Assembly: GCF_003843835.1 (NCBI RefSeq)
Contig: NZ_RKQL01000004.1
Coordinates: 7,501-71,500 of the forward strand
Source: Tibeticola sediminis
Lineage (GTDB): Bacteria > Pseudomonadota > Gammaproteobacteria > Burkholderiales > Burkholderiaceae_C
Reading direction: 5' to 3'
DNA length: 64,000 nt
The number at the start of each line of letters is the position of its first letter. The stretch's first letter is position 1. The translations under genes and the position numbers were made by a program. This document shows positions 8,968-17,619 of this stretch, one piece after another. Under the pieces are notes generated by a model. That model did no database searches. It was not told the origin of the DNA and saw only the letters and a list, made by a program, of their open reading frames with translations.

Positions 8968-9918
8968 TCATTCGGCTTCGCCCAAGGTCTGCAACGGAAT
9001 ATCCGCACGCTCGGCGAGGGCGTCGAGCGCGGCGCGGGTCTGCCCGGCGAAGAAGCGCGTGAGGCGCTCATGGGTCTCGGGGGCGAATAGGGTGGAGAGG
9101 CTGCGGTATTCGATCTGGGCAGCACGGCAAAGCGCCTGCGCGAAGTGGGGCTCGAGGGCGGCGACGGCCACGCGGCCGTCGGCGCAGGCATAGACCCGGT
9201 AGCCCGCATGCGCGCCGCCCACGGCGCCTTGGCGCTGAGTGAGGCCCCAGCGCAAGGGCAGCGCGAGCCAGGCGGCGGCTTCCGACAGCGCCACCTCGAC
9301 CGATCGACCCCGCCGGGCCATGCCGCCCGGCGCGCGCTGGGCCAACACGACTTGCAGCACCGCCTCGCTCGCGAGCAAGGCGCCAGCCATGTCGGCGAAC
9401 AAGGTGGGCGGCAGCTCGAGGCCGGGGACCAAGCCGGCTTCGGCCAGATAGGTCAGATCATGCCCCGGCGCTTCGGCCCGCGCGCCCGGCGCGCCGACGA
9501 TGGCCACCAGGGACAAGTGCGGATGTGTGCGCCGCAGCTGCCCGGCACTGAGCCCGAGCTTGCGCAACGCCGAGGGCCGAAACGAGGTCAGCAGCACATC
9601 GCTGCGCGCCAGTTCCCGCGCCAGCGCCGCCTGCCCGGCCTCGGTCTTGAGGTCGAGCGTGCGGCGGCGAATGCCTGCATGCAGTTGCGCATAGGCGCCG
9701 GCGTTGTACTGCCCCATCGGGTCGCCTGGGGTGTCGGCCGGCGCACCCGGGGGCGCAGGCGGCTCGATTTTCAGGCAGCGCGCGCCCATGCTCGAGAGCC
9801 GCATCAAAGCCGCCGGCCCCGGCAGATTGAGCGCCAGGCTCGTGATGCGCACGCCGCGCAAGGGGCGCAGGCTCGGCGCGGCGGGAAAGGCGGCCGTGGT
9901 GGGGGCGACGGGTTTCAT
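8968..9918 (-). CDS. Class III CoA-transferase (CaiB/BaiF family)
   Basis: 316 residues, shorter than the usual 380-400. The N-terminus has PLRGVRITSLALNLPGPAALMRL, the family opening around the CoA-binding Rossmann fold. GHDLTYLAEAGLVPG carries the aspartate that forms the acyl-enzyme anhydride in CaiB-type enzymes. The alpha-methylacyl-CoA racemases of the same superfamily have a very similar sequence, so either activity is possible. The ATG at 9918 overlaps the stop of the upstream Crp/Fnr regulator by 4 bases, indicating translational coupling. A much longer in-frame extension to 10632 is shadow sequence. Confidence 0.85.
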   Translation of the reverse strand: MKPVAPTTAAFPAAPSLRPLRGVRITSLALNLPGPAALMRLSSMGARCLKIEPPAPPGAPADTPGDPMGQYNAGAYAQLHAGIRRRTLDLKTEAGQAALARELARSDVLLTSFRPSALRKLGLSAGQLRRTHPHLSLVAIVGAPGARAEAPGHDLTYLAEAGLVPGLELPPTLFADMAGALLASEAVLQVVLAQRAPGGMARRGRSVEVALSEAAAWLALPLRWGLTQRQGAVGGAHAGYRVYACADGRVAVAALEPHFAQALCRAAQIEYRSLSTLFAPETHERLTRFFAGQTRAALDALAERADIPLQTLGEAE

Positions 9919-10562
9919 GGCGATGACTCCTGTTTTTTGCACTCTGTGCGACGGCGCACGCCCGTCGGTGGTTTGGGATGCGCGTCGCGCACCCACACGA
10001 CGGCCGCGGGCTCGCGTCGGATCTGGCCGCTCGCCTCGAGCCGCGCGACGCAGCGGTAGAGCGCCTCGTGCGAGACGCCGAGTTCGGCCGCGAGGGACTT
10101 GAGCCCGCCTGCGGTGGTCTCGAAACGCCCGCCAGGCGCGGTGGCGAGCCAATGCAGCAAGCGGTCCTGCACACGCTGGAGGGACAGCCGCTCGCACTGC
10201 TGGCGCAGCCGGCGCAGTTCGCCGTTGAGCATGGCGATCCAGCGCAGCGCCGCCGCCGGGATGCGGGTGATGCGCGCGGACAGCGTGACGCGGGCGTCGC
10301 AGTGGTAGCGCGCCGATTGCAGGCTGGCCTCGGCCACGAAACCCTGACGCTGGCGCTGCAGCACGAGCAGCGCGCCCCCGACACCGGGGCGCTCGAGCAC
10401 CACCTCGCCAGCGGCGACGAAAAACATCCACTCCGGCACGGCCCCGGTGTGAAACAGCCGCTCGCCCCGCGCCACCGACATGGTGCGGCACTGGGCATGC
10501 AAAGGCGTGGGCAAAAGCTCGGCCAGGGTGTCGGGTAGCGTGTCGGGTACGGCGGTGTCCAT
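9915..10562 (-). CDS. Crp/Fnr family transcriptional regulator
   Basis: 215 residues. An N-terminal cyclic-nucleotide-binding-like beta barrel (RGERLFHTGAVPEWMFFVAAGEVVLERPG) precedes a dimerisation helix and a C-terminal Crp helix-turn-helix (GGLKSLAAELGVSHEALYRCVARLEASGQI, shown in parts). It has no N-terminal cysteine cluster, so it is not an FNR-type iron-sulfur sensor. It is the first gene of a two-gene operon with the CoA-transferase (ATGA overlap). Ligand unknown. Confidence 0.88.
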   Translation of the reverse strand: MDTAVPDTLPDTLAELLPTPLHAQCRTMSVARGERLFHTGAVPEWMFFVAAGEVVLERPGVGGALLVLQRQRQGFVAEASLQSARYHCDARVTLSARITRIPAAALRWIAMLNGELRRLRQQCERLSLQRVQDRLLHWLATAPGGRFETTAGGLKSLAAELGVSHEALYRCVARLEASGQIRREPAAVVWVRDAHPKPPTGVRRRTECKKQESSP

Positions 10563-10594
10563 AGCGGGCGGCGCTTCGGGTGACGCTGAATAAT

Positions 10595-10737
10595 CCTAAA
10601 TCCGGCAGTTGACCGCTTTTCGTGAAACGCAAGGTGTTGACGCTTCAACAATTTTCGGTGCGGAGGCCGTTCACCGCTTGGGTGAGCGCTGCGCACCCGT
10701 TCGAGCCGCCCGGGTGCGCCCAACTGCCGGATTTAGG
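10595..10737 (-). repeat. Family 1 MITE, copy 1 (internally deleted, 143 bp)
   Basis: Terminal inverted repeats CCTAAATCCGGCAGTTG (10595-10611) and its complement (10721-10737). Flanks are ATAAT and ATGAT, an imperfect 5-bp duplication. Compared with copy 3 it lacks about 93 bp of the middle, including the core hairpin. Strand is given relative to copies 2, 4 and 5. It lies between the Crp/Fnr gene and the DUF4395 gene. Confidence 0.88.
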
Positions 10738-10839
10738 ATGATGGGCCGGGATGGTGCGCGGGGGCGGGTCCAGCGTTGCGCCGGGTCACATGACAGACAT
10801 CATATGCCGCGTCGGCGCTGCGAACGCATACTGCGGTGC

Positions 10840-11688
10840 ATGACCAAGGATGCTGCCCTCAAACCAACACCCCCCACGCCGAACTGGCGGCGTTTTGGCG
10901 AGTCTGTGCCCGGCTACGAGGTGCCGGTGCTCAATGAACGCGCGGTGCGCGCGGCTGCGGGTTTGCTGTTCGTGCCGGCGCTGATCTCCTTCATGAATGC
11001 CTGGCTGCTCGGCAATTTCCAGCCCACGCGGCTGTTCGTCGTGGCCTTTCTGATCGACTTCGCGCTGCGGCTGTTCGTGAGCCCACGCTGGGCGCCGAGC
11101 CTGGTTCTGGGGCAATGGCTGGTGCGCCGGCAGCAGCCCGAATGGGTGGGCGCGCCGCAAAAGCGCTTCGCCTGGGCCATCGGCTTCGTGCTGGCGCTGA
11201 CGATGTTCGTGCTGGTCGTGGTCCAGCAGGTCATCGGACCGCTCAACATTTTGGTCTGCGCGACGTGTCTGACGCTGATGTTCTTCGAATCGGCGTTGGG
11301 GATTTGCATCGGCTGCAAGCTCTACAACCTCATCCGGCCCGAGGCCGCGCAGCACTGTCCCGGCGGCAGCTGCGCTCTGCCGCCCGACCCCGCCGTGCAG
11401 GTGGATCGCCGACAAGCTGCCGCTGCTGCGGCCTATGCCGTGGTGCTGGGCGTGGCCGCGTCGCTGCTGGCTCCGGCGCCCACGCCGACGGCGGCGGCGA
11501 TGAAAGCCCCTGCGACCGAGACAACCGCGGCGGTTGCGCCGCAAGCCAGCGCACCCGCCAACGCCCCAGGTTCAGCCGCGTCCGCAGCCACTGCCGCGGC
11601 TGCAGCCGAGGCCGAGCGATGCAAAGTGCCCGACTTCGCCAAAGCCATCGGCCATGAAGAAATGTGGAAGCGCCACAACCACTGCTGA
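10840..11688 (+). CDS. DUF4395 family integral membrane protein
   Basis: 282 residues. VPVLNERAVRAAAGLLFVPA opens a domain with about four membrane helices, followed by FESALGICIGCKLYNLI, the conserved Cys-containing end of DUF4395. After the domain (about residue 165) come CPGGSCAL, another hydrophobic segment and an Ala/Pro-rich low-complexity stretch ending near KCxVPDF-like sequence. DUF4395 proteins are often encoded beside thioredoxin-like proteins, and the next gene here has a thioredoxin-like look. The ATG at 10840 excludes the upstream MITE, through which the reading frame stays open. Confidence 0.82.
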   Translation: MTKDAALKPTPPTPNWRRFGESVPGYEVPVLNERAVRAAAGLLFVPALISFMNAWLLGNFQPTRLFVVAFLIDFALRLFVSPRWAPSLVLGQWLVRRQQPEWVGAPQKRFAWAIGFVLALTMFVLVVVQQVIGPLNILVCATCLTLMFFESALGICIGCKLYNLIRPEAAQHCPGGSCALPPDPAVQVDRRQAAAAAAYAVVLGVAASLLAPAPTPTAAAMKAPATETTAAVAPQASAPANAPGSAASAATAAAAAEAERCKVPDFAKAIGHEEMWKRHNHC

Positions 11689-11768
11689 ATCCGACCCCGT
11701 GCCCGCGCGCGACGACCGGATTCGGCGTTCGATCCAACGCTCAACGCTCAACCCTCAGGCCCATCCCC

Positions 11769-12182
11769 ATGCCCCGTCTTCCCCTGCCCCGCCGCGGCTT
11801 CCTCAGCCTGCTGCTTGCCGCCGCTGCCAGCGCCCATGCCGCCAACCCCACGGTGGAGATCATCGCGTTTGCGCACCCGCCGGTGCTCAACGCGCTCCAG
11901 CCCTTGCGCGATTGGCTGGGCCAGCAAGGCAAGCGCGTCCGGTGGATCGAAACCGACATGGAGTCGCCCGCCGGGGCCCAGCGCCTGCGCGCCCTGGGCA
12001 TAACGAGCCACACCCCGCTGGTGATCCTCGTCGACGGACGCTATGCGCACACGCGCGCCGACGGCAGCACCCTGGCCTTAATCGGCTTCCCCTCGTCCGG
12101 CGGCGGCCCTGGCTGGACGATCGAGGACGCCAAGGCCATCATCACTCGCGCCATCGCGGGAACTCATCCAGCGTCGCCCTGA
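11769..12182 (+). CDS. Exported small protein, thioredoxin-like fold without CXXC
   Basis: 137 residues. MPRLPLPRRGFLSLLLAAAA is a signal peptide with an RRGF twin-arginine-like start, ending at AHAA. The mature part has the thioredoxin-like rhythm VEIIAFAHPPVLNALQPL ... THTPLVILVDGRY, but no CXXC pair, so a redox role is doubtful. The last codons fall in sequence resembling the end of the family 2 repeat, so the C-terminus may have been rebuilt by an old insertion. It sits 80 bp after the DUF4395 gene and is probably co-transcribed. Family not recognised with certainty. Confidence 0.7.
   Translation: MPRLPLPRRGFLSLLLAAAASAHAANPTVEIIAFAHPPVLNALQPLRDWLGQQGKRVRWIETDMESPAGAQRLRALGITSHTPLVILVDGRYAHTRADGSTLALIGFPSSGGGPGWTIEDAKAIITRAIAGTHPASP
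12149..12179. repeat. Degenerate end of a family 2 repeat inside a gene's 3' end
   Basis: CCATCGCGGGAACTCATCCA followed by GCGTCGCC resembles the end of the full copy at 48053-48082 (CATCGCAGGAACTTATTCAG then CGTTGCC). Only one end is left, and it encodes the final residues of the upstream protein. The match is imperfect. Confidence 0.45.
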
Positions 12183-12237
12183 ACGCCGCGCCCCGACATT
12201 GAAGAAAAACGGCGACCCACCAGCTTCAAACGGTCAC

Positions 12238-12473
12238 CCTAAATCCGGCAGTTGGGCGCGCCCGGGCGGGCCGTCATCGGGCGCGCGGGCAAGGCGCAAA
12301 CCGCAGCCATGGCGGGCGCCATGGCGAGGATTTGCAACGCCGCCCCCGCACCCGAGGGCGGCTCGAACGGGTGCGCAGCGCTCACCCAAGCGGTGAACGG
12401 CTTTTGCACCCGAAAACGGTTCAAACATCAACACCTTACATTCAGATCAAAGCGGTCAACTGCCGGATTTAGG
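12238..12473 (+). repeat. Family 1 MITE, copy 2 (236 bp)
   Basis: Full-length element with 17-bp terminal inverted repeats CCTAAATCCGGCAGTTG / CAACTGCCGGATTTAGG. A perfect GTCAC duplication flanks it at 12233-12237 and 12474-12478. The central core hairpin lies around 12294-12342. It fills most of the 330-bp gap between the thioredoxin-like gene and the RlmN-like gene; nothing else is seen there. No open reading frame of its own. Confidence 0.93.
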
Positions 12474-12516
12474 GTCACTGTCTGCTCTTTTTATAGGAGC
12501 AATCGCACGGTCCCAA

Positions 12517-13647
12517 TCAGCCGATGCCCGCACCCGCCGCGACCGCGCGGGCGCGCAGTTGGCCGCAGCCGCCTTCGACATCCTGCGCAGCCGAGTGGCG
12601 CAGCTTGGTGAGGATGCCGCGGCGGTGCAGGTGTCGCGCCATTTCGGCGGCGCGCGTCCAGTCGGGCCGGCGCCAGGGCAGGCCGGGCACGGCGTTGTAG
12701 GGGATGAGGTTGAGCACGGCGTAGCGACCGTGCAGCAGGCGTTCGAGCCCCTGGAGTTCGTCGTCGCCGTCGTTGACGCCTTCGATCAGGGTCCACTGCA
12801 CCTGCACCGGGTAGCCGCTCTCGCGCGCCCAGGCATCGGCGGCCTCGACCAGCTCCTGCGGCGACAGGCGCGGCGCGCGCGGCAGCAGTTCAGCGCGGCG
12901 CGCGGCGTCGGTGCTGTGCAGCGAGAGCGCCAGCGCCGGCTTGACCCGGCAGCGCGGCAGCCGCTCGAACACGCGGGCGTCGCCCACGGTCGAGAGCACC
13001 AGGTTCTTGTGCCCGATGTCGCCCGCGGTGCCGAGCAGCTCGATCGCATCGAGCACCGCGTCGAGGTTGTGCGCGGGCTCACCCATGCCCATGAACACCA
13101 CCTTTTTCACCGGCCGCAGCGTGCGCGCCAATGCAACCTGCGCGACGATTTCGGCGCTGCCGAGCTGGCGCAGCAGCCCGCCCTGGCCGGTCATGCAGAA
13201 CACGCAGCCGACCGCGCAGCCCACCTGGGTGGAGACGCACAAGCCCGGCGTGCGCCCCGGCGCGAGCAGCACGCTCTCGACCGTCTGCCCGTCGGCCAGC
13301 GCGACGAGCAGGCGCGCCGAGCCGTCCTCGGCCGGGTGCAGGCTGTGCAGCCGCGCCAGGCCCGCCAGCGCCTCGCTGAGCGCGGGCAGCGCCTCGCGCA
13401 GCGGCTTGGGCAAAAAGTCTTCGACACGGCGCCGCCCGCTGGTCTGCGGCCGGGCCTGCGACCACAGCCGCAGCACCCGGTGCTGATGCGCGTCGTTCGC
13501 GCCCAGCGCGCGCAGACGCTCGCGCAGCGCGCCGAGGTCGGCCAGCGCCAGCGCCGCAGCGTCAGGACGATCGAAACGGCGCAACGGCACCGGCTCGAAG
13601 GCGGATGCGACGTCGCGGGTGACGGCGAACGCGGGGGCGGTGTTCAC
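12517..13647 (-). CDS. RlmN-like radical SAM methyltransferase
   Basis: 376 residues. The radical-SAM cluster motif CAVGCVFC (CX3CX2C) sits near residue 150, followed by FMGMGEPAHNLDAVL and STVGDARVFERLPR. The C-terminal segment HSAAQDVEGGCGQLRAR contains the cysteine equivalent to the catalytic methyl-carrier cysteine of RlmN, so chemistry on an RNA adenine is likely. It may be the second RlmN-type paralogue common in this order rather than the housekeeping rlmN, which would usually sit beside ndk or the ispG region. Its start overlaps the tctC-like stop by 4 bases. Confidence 0.85.
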   Translation of the reverse strand: MNTAPAFAVTRDVASAFEPVPLRRFDRPDAAALALADLGALRERLRALGANDAHQHRVLRLWSQARPQTSGRRRVEDFLPKPLREALPALSEALAGLARLHSLHPAEDGSARLLVALADGQTVESVLLAPGRTPGLCVSTQVGCAVGCVFCMTGQGGLLRQLGSAEIVAQVALARTLRPVKKVVFMGMGEPAHNLDAVLDAIELLGTAGDIGHKNLVLSTVGDARVFERLPRCRVKPALALSLHSTDAARRAELLPRAPRLSPQELVEAADAWARESGYPVQVQWTLIEGVNDGDDELQGLERLLHGRYAVLNLIPYNAVPGLPWRRPDWTRAAEMARHLHRRGILTKLRHSAAQDVEGGCGQLRARAVAAGAGIG

Positions 13648-14618
13648 TGCGGCTTGAACCCGCTCTTTTCGATGATGCCGGCCCAGGTCTTGCGGTAGGC
13701 GGCCTCGCGCGCGGCGAGCTGCGCGCCGGTCATGAATTCCACCGTCAGGCCCATCGCGGTGAGCCGATCCCGCACCGCGGGCTGCGCCAGCACCTTGGCG
13801 AGCGCCGCGGAAAACCGCTCCAGCGCCTCCTTGGGCGTGCCGGCGGGCGCGAAGACGCCGTAGAACGGCTCGTCTTCGAGCCCCTTCAAGCCCAGCTCGG
13901 CAAAGGTCGGCACATCGGGCAGCGTGGCTTGACGCTTGCCCCCGAGCACGGCCACCACGCGCAGCTTGCCAGCCTTGTGGTTTTCGATGAAGTCGGGCAC
14001 CGAGCCCACGCCCGCGGCGATCTGGTTGCCCAGCATGTCGGCCATCATCGGCGCACTGCCGCGGTAGGGCACGGCGACCAGATCCAGACCGTAGCGCTTG
14101 GCGATGAGCTGCACCAGGAATTCCGGCGTGGACGCCGGTGCGGGAATGCCCACGTTGCTCTTGCCGCCTTGGGACTTCACCCAGGCCAGGTACTCGTCGA
14201 AGCTCTTGGCCGGGGTGCCGCCGGAAACCGCAAACGCGTTGACGAAGCTCGCAAAGCCCGCCACCGGCACGAAGTCGCGCGCACTGTCATAGCCGGGGTG
14301 CTTCACCACCATCGGCAGGATGGTGATGGTGTGGTCGTGCGAGACGAAGAAGGTGTGCCCGTCCGCCGGCGCGGCCTTGAGCGTCTGCGCAGCGATCTGG
14401 CCGCCCGCGCCGGGCTTGTTCTCCACCACCACGGGCACGCCCAGGGCCTCACGCAGCGGCTCGGCGAGCACGCGCGCCACCGCATCGGTGCCGCCGCCGG
14501 GCGGAAAACCCACGAGCAGCTTGACAGCCGATCCCGTCTGGGCCGAAGCGGCGAAGGCGGTGCAGGCGGCGAGGGCGCACAGGGCGCGGCTGAGCCAGAG
14601 GCGGCGGGGTGGGGTCAT
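13644..14618 (-). CDS. Tripartite tricarboxylate transporter receptor (Bug/TctC)
   Basis: 324 residues. A Sec signal peptide (LWLSRALCALAACTAFAASA) is followed by the Bug hallmark VKLLVGFPPGGGTDAVARVL, then VVENKPGAGGQIAAQTLKAA and VAVPYRGSAPMMADMLGNQI. Bug proteins are periplasmic solute receptors, abundant in Burkholderiales and often orphaned from their TctAB membrane subunits; none is visible here. It is the first gene of a two-gene unit with the RlmN-like gene (4-base overlap). Ligand unknown, often a carboxylate. Confidence 0.92.
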   Translation of the reverse strand: MTPPRRLWLSRALCALAACTAFAASAQTGSAVKLLVGFPPGGGTDAVARVLAEPLREALGVPVVVENKPGAGGQIAAQTLKAAPADGHTFFVSHDHTITILPMVVKHPGYDSARDFVPVAGFASFVNAFAVSGGTPAKSFDEYLAWVKSQGGKSNVGIPAPASTPEFLVQLIAKRYGLDLVAVPYRGSAPMMADMLGNQIAAGVGSVPDFIENHKAGKLRVVAVLGGKRQATLPDVPTFAELGLKGLEDEPFYGVFAPAGTPKEALERFSAALAKVLAQPAVRDRLTAMGLTVEFMTGAQLAAREAAYRKTWAGIIEKSGFKPQ

Positions 14619-14697
14619 GGTGGGCTCCTGGGGTCGGGATGATGCGAAATTATGGCCACGCACAACCAGCCCTCGTGCGGATTCACTGAAAGCGGCG

Positions 14698-15519
14698 TCA
14701 GCGGCTGCGCAGCGTGTCGGGCGGCAGCTGGTCGATTTCCGCGAGCAGTTGGGCGAGGGCGCGGCCAGCGGCTTCGACGAGGGCGCGGCCACGCGCCGCA
14801 TCGGCGGCCGCGGCATTGCCCACGGCACCCTCGGGGTTGTAGTCCTGCATCTGCCAAGCCAACTTGGCGCTGCGGCCGTCACCAAGCAGCGCAAACCGCT
14901 CGGCGCGCGCGCGCGCCGCGGACTCGAAGGATTGCGCCGCCGCCATGCGCACGCGCTCGGGCGCGAGCGCGAGCATCATCGAAGTCTCGATCGCCCCGGC
15001 GTGGATGCCAAAACGCTGCTCCTCGGCGCCAAAGGCGGCCTGTGGATCGGCGCCGGTTTCGTCGCGCAGCGGCAGCTGGAACCAGCTCGTCGTGTAGACC
15101 AGCATTCCGAGCCGCGCGCGCAAATCCCGCGCCACCGGGTCGAGCAGACCGACCTGCCCGCCGTGGCTGTTGAAGAGGACGAGCTTGCGCACACCCGCTG
15201 CGGCCACGCACTCGGCCACTTCGGTCCACAGCCGTATCACCGTCTCGGCCTGGAGCGTGAGCGTGCCGGGAAAGGCGGCATGTTCGGGGCTGAAGCCCAC
15301 AGCCTGCGTGGGCAAAAACAGCGCCGGCAGGTCCGGCGCCAGATGCGGCAAGGCCGCCGTCACGATGCCGTCGACCAGCGTTGCGTCCACCGACAGCGGT
15401 AGATGCGGCCCGTGCTGCTCGGTCGCGGCGACCGGCAGCACGGCGATCGCCCGCGCCCGGTCGAGCGCCGCAAAATCGGTGGTGCAGAGTTGGGCCCAAT
15501 AGCGCGCAGGTGGGTTCAT
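14698..15519 (-). CDS. Creatininase family amidohydrolase-like protein
   Basis: 273 residues. LPVAATEQHGPHLPLSVDA supplies the Glu, His and Asp metal ligands typical of creatininase/MftE-type proteins, and VLFNSHGGQVG gives the conserved His-Gly-Gly. IETSMMLALAPERV matches the later conserved glutamate region. The family includes creatinine amidohydrolase, MftE and riboflavin-pathway hydrolases (ArfB). The context, downstream of a MITE and near a TctC receptor, does not reveal the substrate. Cytosolic. Confidence 0.87.
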   Translation of the reverse strand: MNPPARYWAQLCTTDFAALDRARAIAVLPVAATEQHGPHLPLSVDATLVDGIVTAALPHLAPDLPALFLPTQAVGFSPEHAAFPGTLTLQAETVIRLWTEVAECVAAAGVRKLVLFNSHGGQVGLLDPVARDLRARLGMLVYTTSWFQLPLRDETGADPQAAFGAEEQRFGIHAGAIETSMMLALAPERVRMAAAQSFESAARARAERFALLGDGRSAKLAWQMQDYNPEGAVGNAAAADAARGRALVEAAGRALAQLLAEIDQLPPDTLRSR

Positions 15520-15561
15520 GCGCGCATGGTAGCGAAGATGGGGCGCGGCGCGACCTATGAT

Positions 15562-15796
15562 CCTAAATCCGGCAGTTGACCGCTACTCGCGAAAAGCAAG
15601 GTGTTGATGTTTCAACCATTTTCGGTGCGCAGGCCCTTCACCGTTTGGGTGAGCGCTGCGCACCCGTTCGAGTCGCCCTCGGGCGCGGGGGCGGCGTTGC
15701 AAATCCTCGCCATGGCAAGCGCCATGGCTGTGGTTTGCGCCTTGCCCGCGCGCCCGATGACGACCCGCCCAGGCGCGCCCAACTGCCGGATTTAGG
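15562..15796 (-). repeat. Family 1 MITE, copy 3 (235 bp)
   Basis: Inverted ends CCTAAATCCGGCAGTTG (15562-15578) and the complement ending at 15796, with a perfect ATGAT duplication (15557-15561 and 15797-15801). It is in the opposite orientation to copies 2, 4 and 5 and contains the core hairpin around 15698-15746. It fills most of the 320-bp gap before the DUF167 gene. Confidence 0.93.
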
Positions 15797-15804
15797 ATGA
15801 TTGA

Positions 15805-15820
15805 GGCAACGCTGAACAAG
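15805..15820. repeat. Solo end of a family 2 repeat
   Basis: GGCAACGCTGAACAAG, identical to the first 16 bases of family 2 elements, lies 3 bases after the target duplication of MITE copy 3. No matching second end is present. Confidence 0.65.
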
Positions 15821-15840
15821 GCCCCCGCCAGCCACACCCC

Positions 15841-16167
15841 ATGCAAGCCCGCAACGCCACCGGAGATTCGTTCTACTGCTGGGATGGCGACGTGCTCGTC
15901 GTCAACATCCTCGGCAAACCGAGCGCCAAGAAAGACGCGATCGGCGAGCCGCTGGCCAACCAGTTGCGCGTGAGCGTCAAGGCACCGCCCGTCAACGGCC
16001 GCGCCACCGACTACATGGTGCGCTTTCTCGCGCCGCAGTTCGGCGTGCGCGAATCGGACATCGAGGTCGTTTACGGCCGCGAGAACGTCAACAAGCAACT
16101 GCGCATCCACGCGCCGAAAACGCTGCCCGAGGTGTTCGAGCGCTTCCCGCCGGGTGGCTCGCGCTGA
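15841..16167 (+). CDS. DUF167 (YggU) family protein
   Basis: 108 residues. The family core is visible: VNILGKPSAKKDAIGEPLAN, LRVSVKAPPVNGRATDYMVR and DIEVVYGRENVNKQLRIHAP. DUF167 proteins are small cytosolic alpha/beta proteins of unknown function, often near yggT or proC in other bacteria, which are not seen here. Convergent with the CFA synthase gene, 13 bp apart. Confidence 0.9.
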   Translation: MQARNATGDSFYCWDGDVLVVNILGKPSAKKDAIGEPLANQLRVSVKAPPVNGRATDYMVRFLAPQFGVRESDIEVVYGRENVNKQLRIHAPKTLPEVFERFPPGGSR

Positions 16168-16180
16168 GTTCTCTTGCGGG

Positions 16181-17491
16181 TCAGCCCGAAGCCGGCGCGT
16201 ACATCCAGCGCCGCGACCACGGCAGCTCGCGCGCGGGACGGCCCGCGCGGCGGCACAGCACCTGATAGAGCGCGATGCGGTCGTGCTCGAAGGCCCAGCG
16301 ACAGCCCGCGAGGTAGACCCGCCAGATGCGAAAACGCTTTTCGTCCACCATGCGGCGCAGCTCCTCGGCGCGGGCCTCGAAGGCCTCGCTCCAACACGCG
16401 AGCGTGCGGGCATAGTGCCGACGCAGGTTTTCGACATCGAAGGCTTCGAGGCCGCCGCGCTGCATCGTCGTGAGCACGGTGCCGATGTGCGGCAACTCGC
16501 CCTGCGGAAAGACGTAGCGGTCGATGAAGCGCCCGCCGCCGTAGGGCGTCTCGCCGTCGTCGGGGTCGGTGCTGGTGATGCCGTGGTTCATCGCCCAGCC
16601 GTCATCGGCCAGCAGGTCGTGGATGCGGCGGAAGTACTGCGGCAGGTTGGCCAGGCCCACATGCTCGAACATGCCCACGCTGCTGATGCGGTCGAAGCGG
16701 CCCTCGACCTCGCGGTAGTCCTGCAGCCGGATCTCCACGCGGTCTTCCAGCCCGGCCGCGCGCACCCGCTCGCGCGCGAGCTCGTACTGGTTTTGCGACA
16801 GGGTGATGCCCACGCAACGCGCGCCAAAGCGCTCGGCCGCGCGCAGCACCAAGGCACCCCAGCCGCAGCCGATGTCGAGCAGCGTGTGCCCCGGCGCCAG
16901 CCGCAGCTTGGTGAGGATGTGGTCGATCTTTTTCTGCTGCGCCTCGGCCAGGGTTTCCTCGCCTGTCTCGAAGTACGCACAGGAATAAACCATCGCCGGG
17001 TCCAGCCACCGCGCGTAGAACGCGTTGGAGACGTCGTAGTGGTACTCGATGGCCGCCCGGTCGGCCCCGGGCGTGTGGCGGGCGCGCTGCCGGTCTTGCC
17101 ACGCGGTCGCCATACGCTGCATCAGCCGATCGAGCACGCTGGGCGCGGGCACGGCTGCTTCGGCAGCAGCTGAGTCCGCACCCTCTTCGGCGGCCAGTTC
17201 GGCGAGCCGCCAGGCTGTGTCGATGATCTCGGACACCGAGCCCTCGAAGTCGATGTGGCCTTCGACATACGCCTCGCCCAGCGATTCAAGGCTGGGCGAA
17301 AGCAGCGCGGGCAGCGCCTTGGGGCTGCGCAGCGTCAGCCGCACCGTGGGCTCGTGCGGCGGCGCGCACAAATACACCGCAGCCGAGGGCTCGTCACCCC
17401 AGCAAATGCACAGGGGCAGCGGCGCGCGCGAGCGCACCCGTTCGGCCCAGGGTTCGAGCGCGCGAACCAAAGCAACATCCAGGCTAGGCAT
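16181..17491 (-). CDS. cfa: Cyclopropane-fatty-acyl-phospholipid synthase
   Basis: 436 residues. The N-terminal lipid-binding part (VRLTLRSPKALPALLSPSL, LGEAYVEGHIDFEG) is followed by the SAM methyltransferase domain with HYDVSNAFYARWLDPAMVYS, the glycine loop LLDIGCGWGALVLRAAE, GITLSQNQYELA and FDRISSVGMFEHVG. The enzyme methylenates double bonds of unsaturated phospholipid chains at the inner membrane. The ATG at 17491 has a strong AGGAGAA site; the in-frame ATG at 17554 has none and would add an unconserved tail. Closely related unsaturated-lipid methyltransferases cannot be excluded. Confidence 0.9.
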   Translation of the reverse strand: MPSLDVALVRALEPWAERVRSRAPLPLCICWGDEPSAAVYLCAPPHEPTVRLTLRSPKALPALLSPSLESLGEAYVEGHIDFEGSVSEIIDTAWRLAELAAEEGADSAAAEAAVPAPSVLDRLMQRMATAWQDRQRARHTPGADRAAIEYHYDVSNAFYARWLDPAMVYSCAYFETGEETLAEAQQKKIDHILTKLRLAPGHTLLDIGCGWGALVLRAAERFGARCVGITLSQNQYELARERVRAAGLEDRVEIRLQDYREVEGRFDRISSVGMFEHVGLANLPQYFRRIHDLLADDGWAMNHGITSTDPDDGETPYGGGRFIDRYVFPQGELPHIGTVLTTMQRGGLEAFDVENLRRHYARTLACWSEAFEARAEELRRMVDEKRFRIWRVYLAGCRWAFEHDRIALYQVLCRRAGRPARELPWSRRWMYAPASG

Positions 17492-17605
17492 GAGGTTCTC
17501 CTGCACAGAAAACCGTTCCTGGGGGATTATTCGCGCAGCAGCCGATGGGTGCAATCGCCGCTATGGCGACGTTGAATCGGTTTCCACGATGGCGCGCAAG
17601 GGACT

Positions 17606-17619
17606 GGTTCAGCGTTGCC
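17606..17619. repeat. Solo end of a family 2 repeat
   Basis: GGTTCAGCGTTGCC preceded by CGATGGCGCGCAAGGGACT resembles the right end of the family 2 elements. The left end is missing. It lies in the 250-bp gap upstream of dsbD. Confidence 0.6.

Noticed and set aside
9919-10632. Long N-terminal extension of the CoA-transferase frame
   Set aside because: The open frame continues antisense-like through the Crp/Fnr gene and into the MITE, with no family similarity. It is a high-GC shadow.
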